In this document: piece by piece, positions 4,725 through 5,079 of the stretch | Layout of the letters: each line of letters begins with the position of its first letter | Numbering within the stretch: the stretch's first letter is position 1 | Origin: an uncultured Bacteroidales bacterium | GTDB lineage: Bacteria > Bacteroidota > Bacteroidia > Bacteroidales > UBA932 | Reading direction: 5' to 3' | NCBI GenBank assembly: GCA_900317065.1 | Contig: ONFK01000140.1 | Location: forward strand, 1-5,079 | Length of the DNA stretch: 5,079 bases | Notes under the pieces: model-generated | The model's input: the letters and a program-made list of their open reading frames with translations, nothing else | What the model was told of the DNA's origin: nothing | Database searches by the model: none | Program-made: the position numbers and the translations under genes

Positions 4725-5079
4725 ATGAGAAAAACCTTCATTTCCATCATTCCCATCCTCGTGCTGATCGTCATGCTGGCGTTCTGCATCAGCATTCTCG
4801 GCAGCGACTCCATCCAGGGGGCGAGCCAGGTTTCCCTGCTGTTTGCCGCCGGAATCGCGGTATGGCTCGCCATGTGGCGTTTCAAGGTGTCCTGGTCCGC
4901 CTTCGAGGAAGGAATCAAGGCGAATATAGGCAACGTCACGTCTGCAATCGTGATCCTGCTTCTGATAGGGGCCATTTCCGGCACCTGGACCATCAGCGGA
5001 ATAGTTCCGACCATGATATGCTATGGAGTGAAGGTGCTGTCGCCATCCTTCTTCCTGCCTGCCGCATGCCTCATCTGCG
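4725..5079 (+). CDS. nhaC: NhaC-type Na+/H+ antiporter, N-terminal part
   Basis: An inner-membrane sodium/proton exchanger that would support pH and Na+ homeostasis. The frame from ATG 4725 is open for 118 codons and runs off the window. It begins with a short basic tip (MRK) and a strongly hydrophobic helix (about 5-25). A second helix lies at about 37-51 and a third at about 72-86. The segment GAISGTWTISGIVPTMICYG (82-101), then SPSFFLPAACLIC, is characteristic of NhaC family members. The full protein would be expected at roughly 430-500 residues with 10-12 helices. No Shine-Dalgarno is evident. It is transcribed away from obg across a 66-nt shared intergenic region. The family assignment is confident; antiport specificity (Na+, Li+, or malate/lactate coupling as in some relatives) cannot be read from this part. 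Confidence 0.85.
   Translation, partial: MRKTFISIIPILVLIVMLAFCISILGSDSIQGASQVSLLFAAGIAVWLAMWRFKVSWSAFEEGIKANIGNVTSAIVILLLIGAISGTWTISGIVPTMICYGVKVLSPSFFLPAACLIC

Noticed and set aside
4688..5014. 108-codon minus-strand open frame opposite the antiporter
   Set aside because: The plus strand encodes a convincing NhaC N-terminus. The minus frame would also overlap the divergent promoters.
1..5079. Transfer or ribosomal RNA genes, CRISPR arrays, insertion sequences, or toxin-antitoxin or defence genes
   Set aside because: No matching repeats, terminal inverted repeats, transposase motifs or RNA structures were seen. Nearly all the DNA is accounted for by housekeeping genes.

Overview
The window looks like chromosomal DNA from a member of the Bacteroidota, most likely order Bacteroidales. 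Four things support this. The promoter -7 elements match TAnnTTTG. A DUF5683-type protein directly follows parA-parB. The Obg GTPase is short (330 residues), with no C-terminal OCT domain. Most starts lack a strong Shine-Dalgarno sequence. The DNA is moderately GC-rich with GC-rich third codon positions, so the antisense strands carry many long open frames that are not genes. I cannot place genus or species from this.

Layout: almost everything lies in one tightly packed minus-strand operon, read right to left. It runs obg (3666-4658), a PAP2-family membrane phosphatase (3025-3669), parA (2220-3005), parB (1295-2230), a DUF5683 envelope protein (414-1295), and the start of a secreted coiled-coil protein (from 408) that by position is probably an MltD-like lytic transglycosylase. 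Gene junctions are a 4-nt ATGA overlap, a 19-nt gap, an 11-nt overlap, a 1-nt TGATG overlap and a 5-nt gap. On the far side of obg, a 66-nt divergent promoter region separates it from a plus-strand NhaC-type Na+/H+ antiporter, whose first 118 codons are present (4725-5079).

The left end is odd. About the first 210-225 bases read, on the plus strand, as the interior of an acyltransferase-3 family membrane protein. They are joined head-on to the 5' part of the minus-strand secreted protein, so each gene is cut within the same short stretch (about 205-235). This is either a rearrangement breakpoint or an assembly chimera. It is the least ordinary thing in the window.

Taken together, the operon joins ribosome assembly and growth control (Obg), polyprenyl or lipid phosphate recycling (PAP2), origin segregation (ParA/ParB) and cell-wall or envelope functions (DUF5683, putative transglycosylase). 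All are housekeeping or cell-cycle functions. I found no mobile element, CRISPR array, RNA gene or defence system, and no convincing undescribed system. The best secondary signals are a dyad at the parA start, overlapping divergent promoters with an almost leaderless obg transcript, an internal duplication in the DUF5683 protein, and an 8-bp-arm hairpin inside parB.
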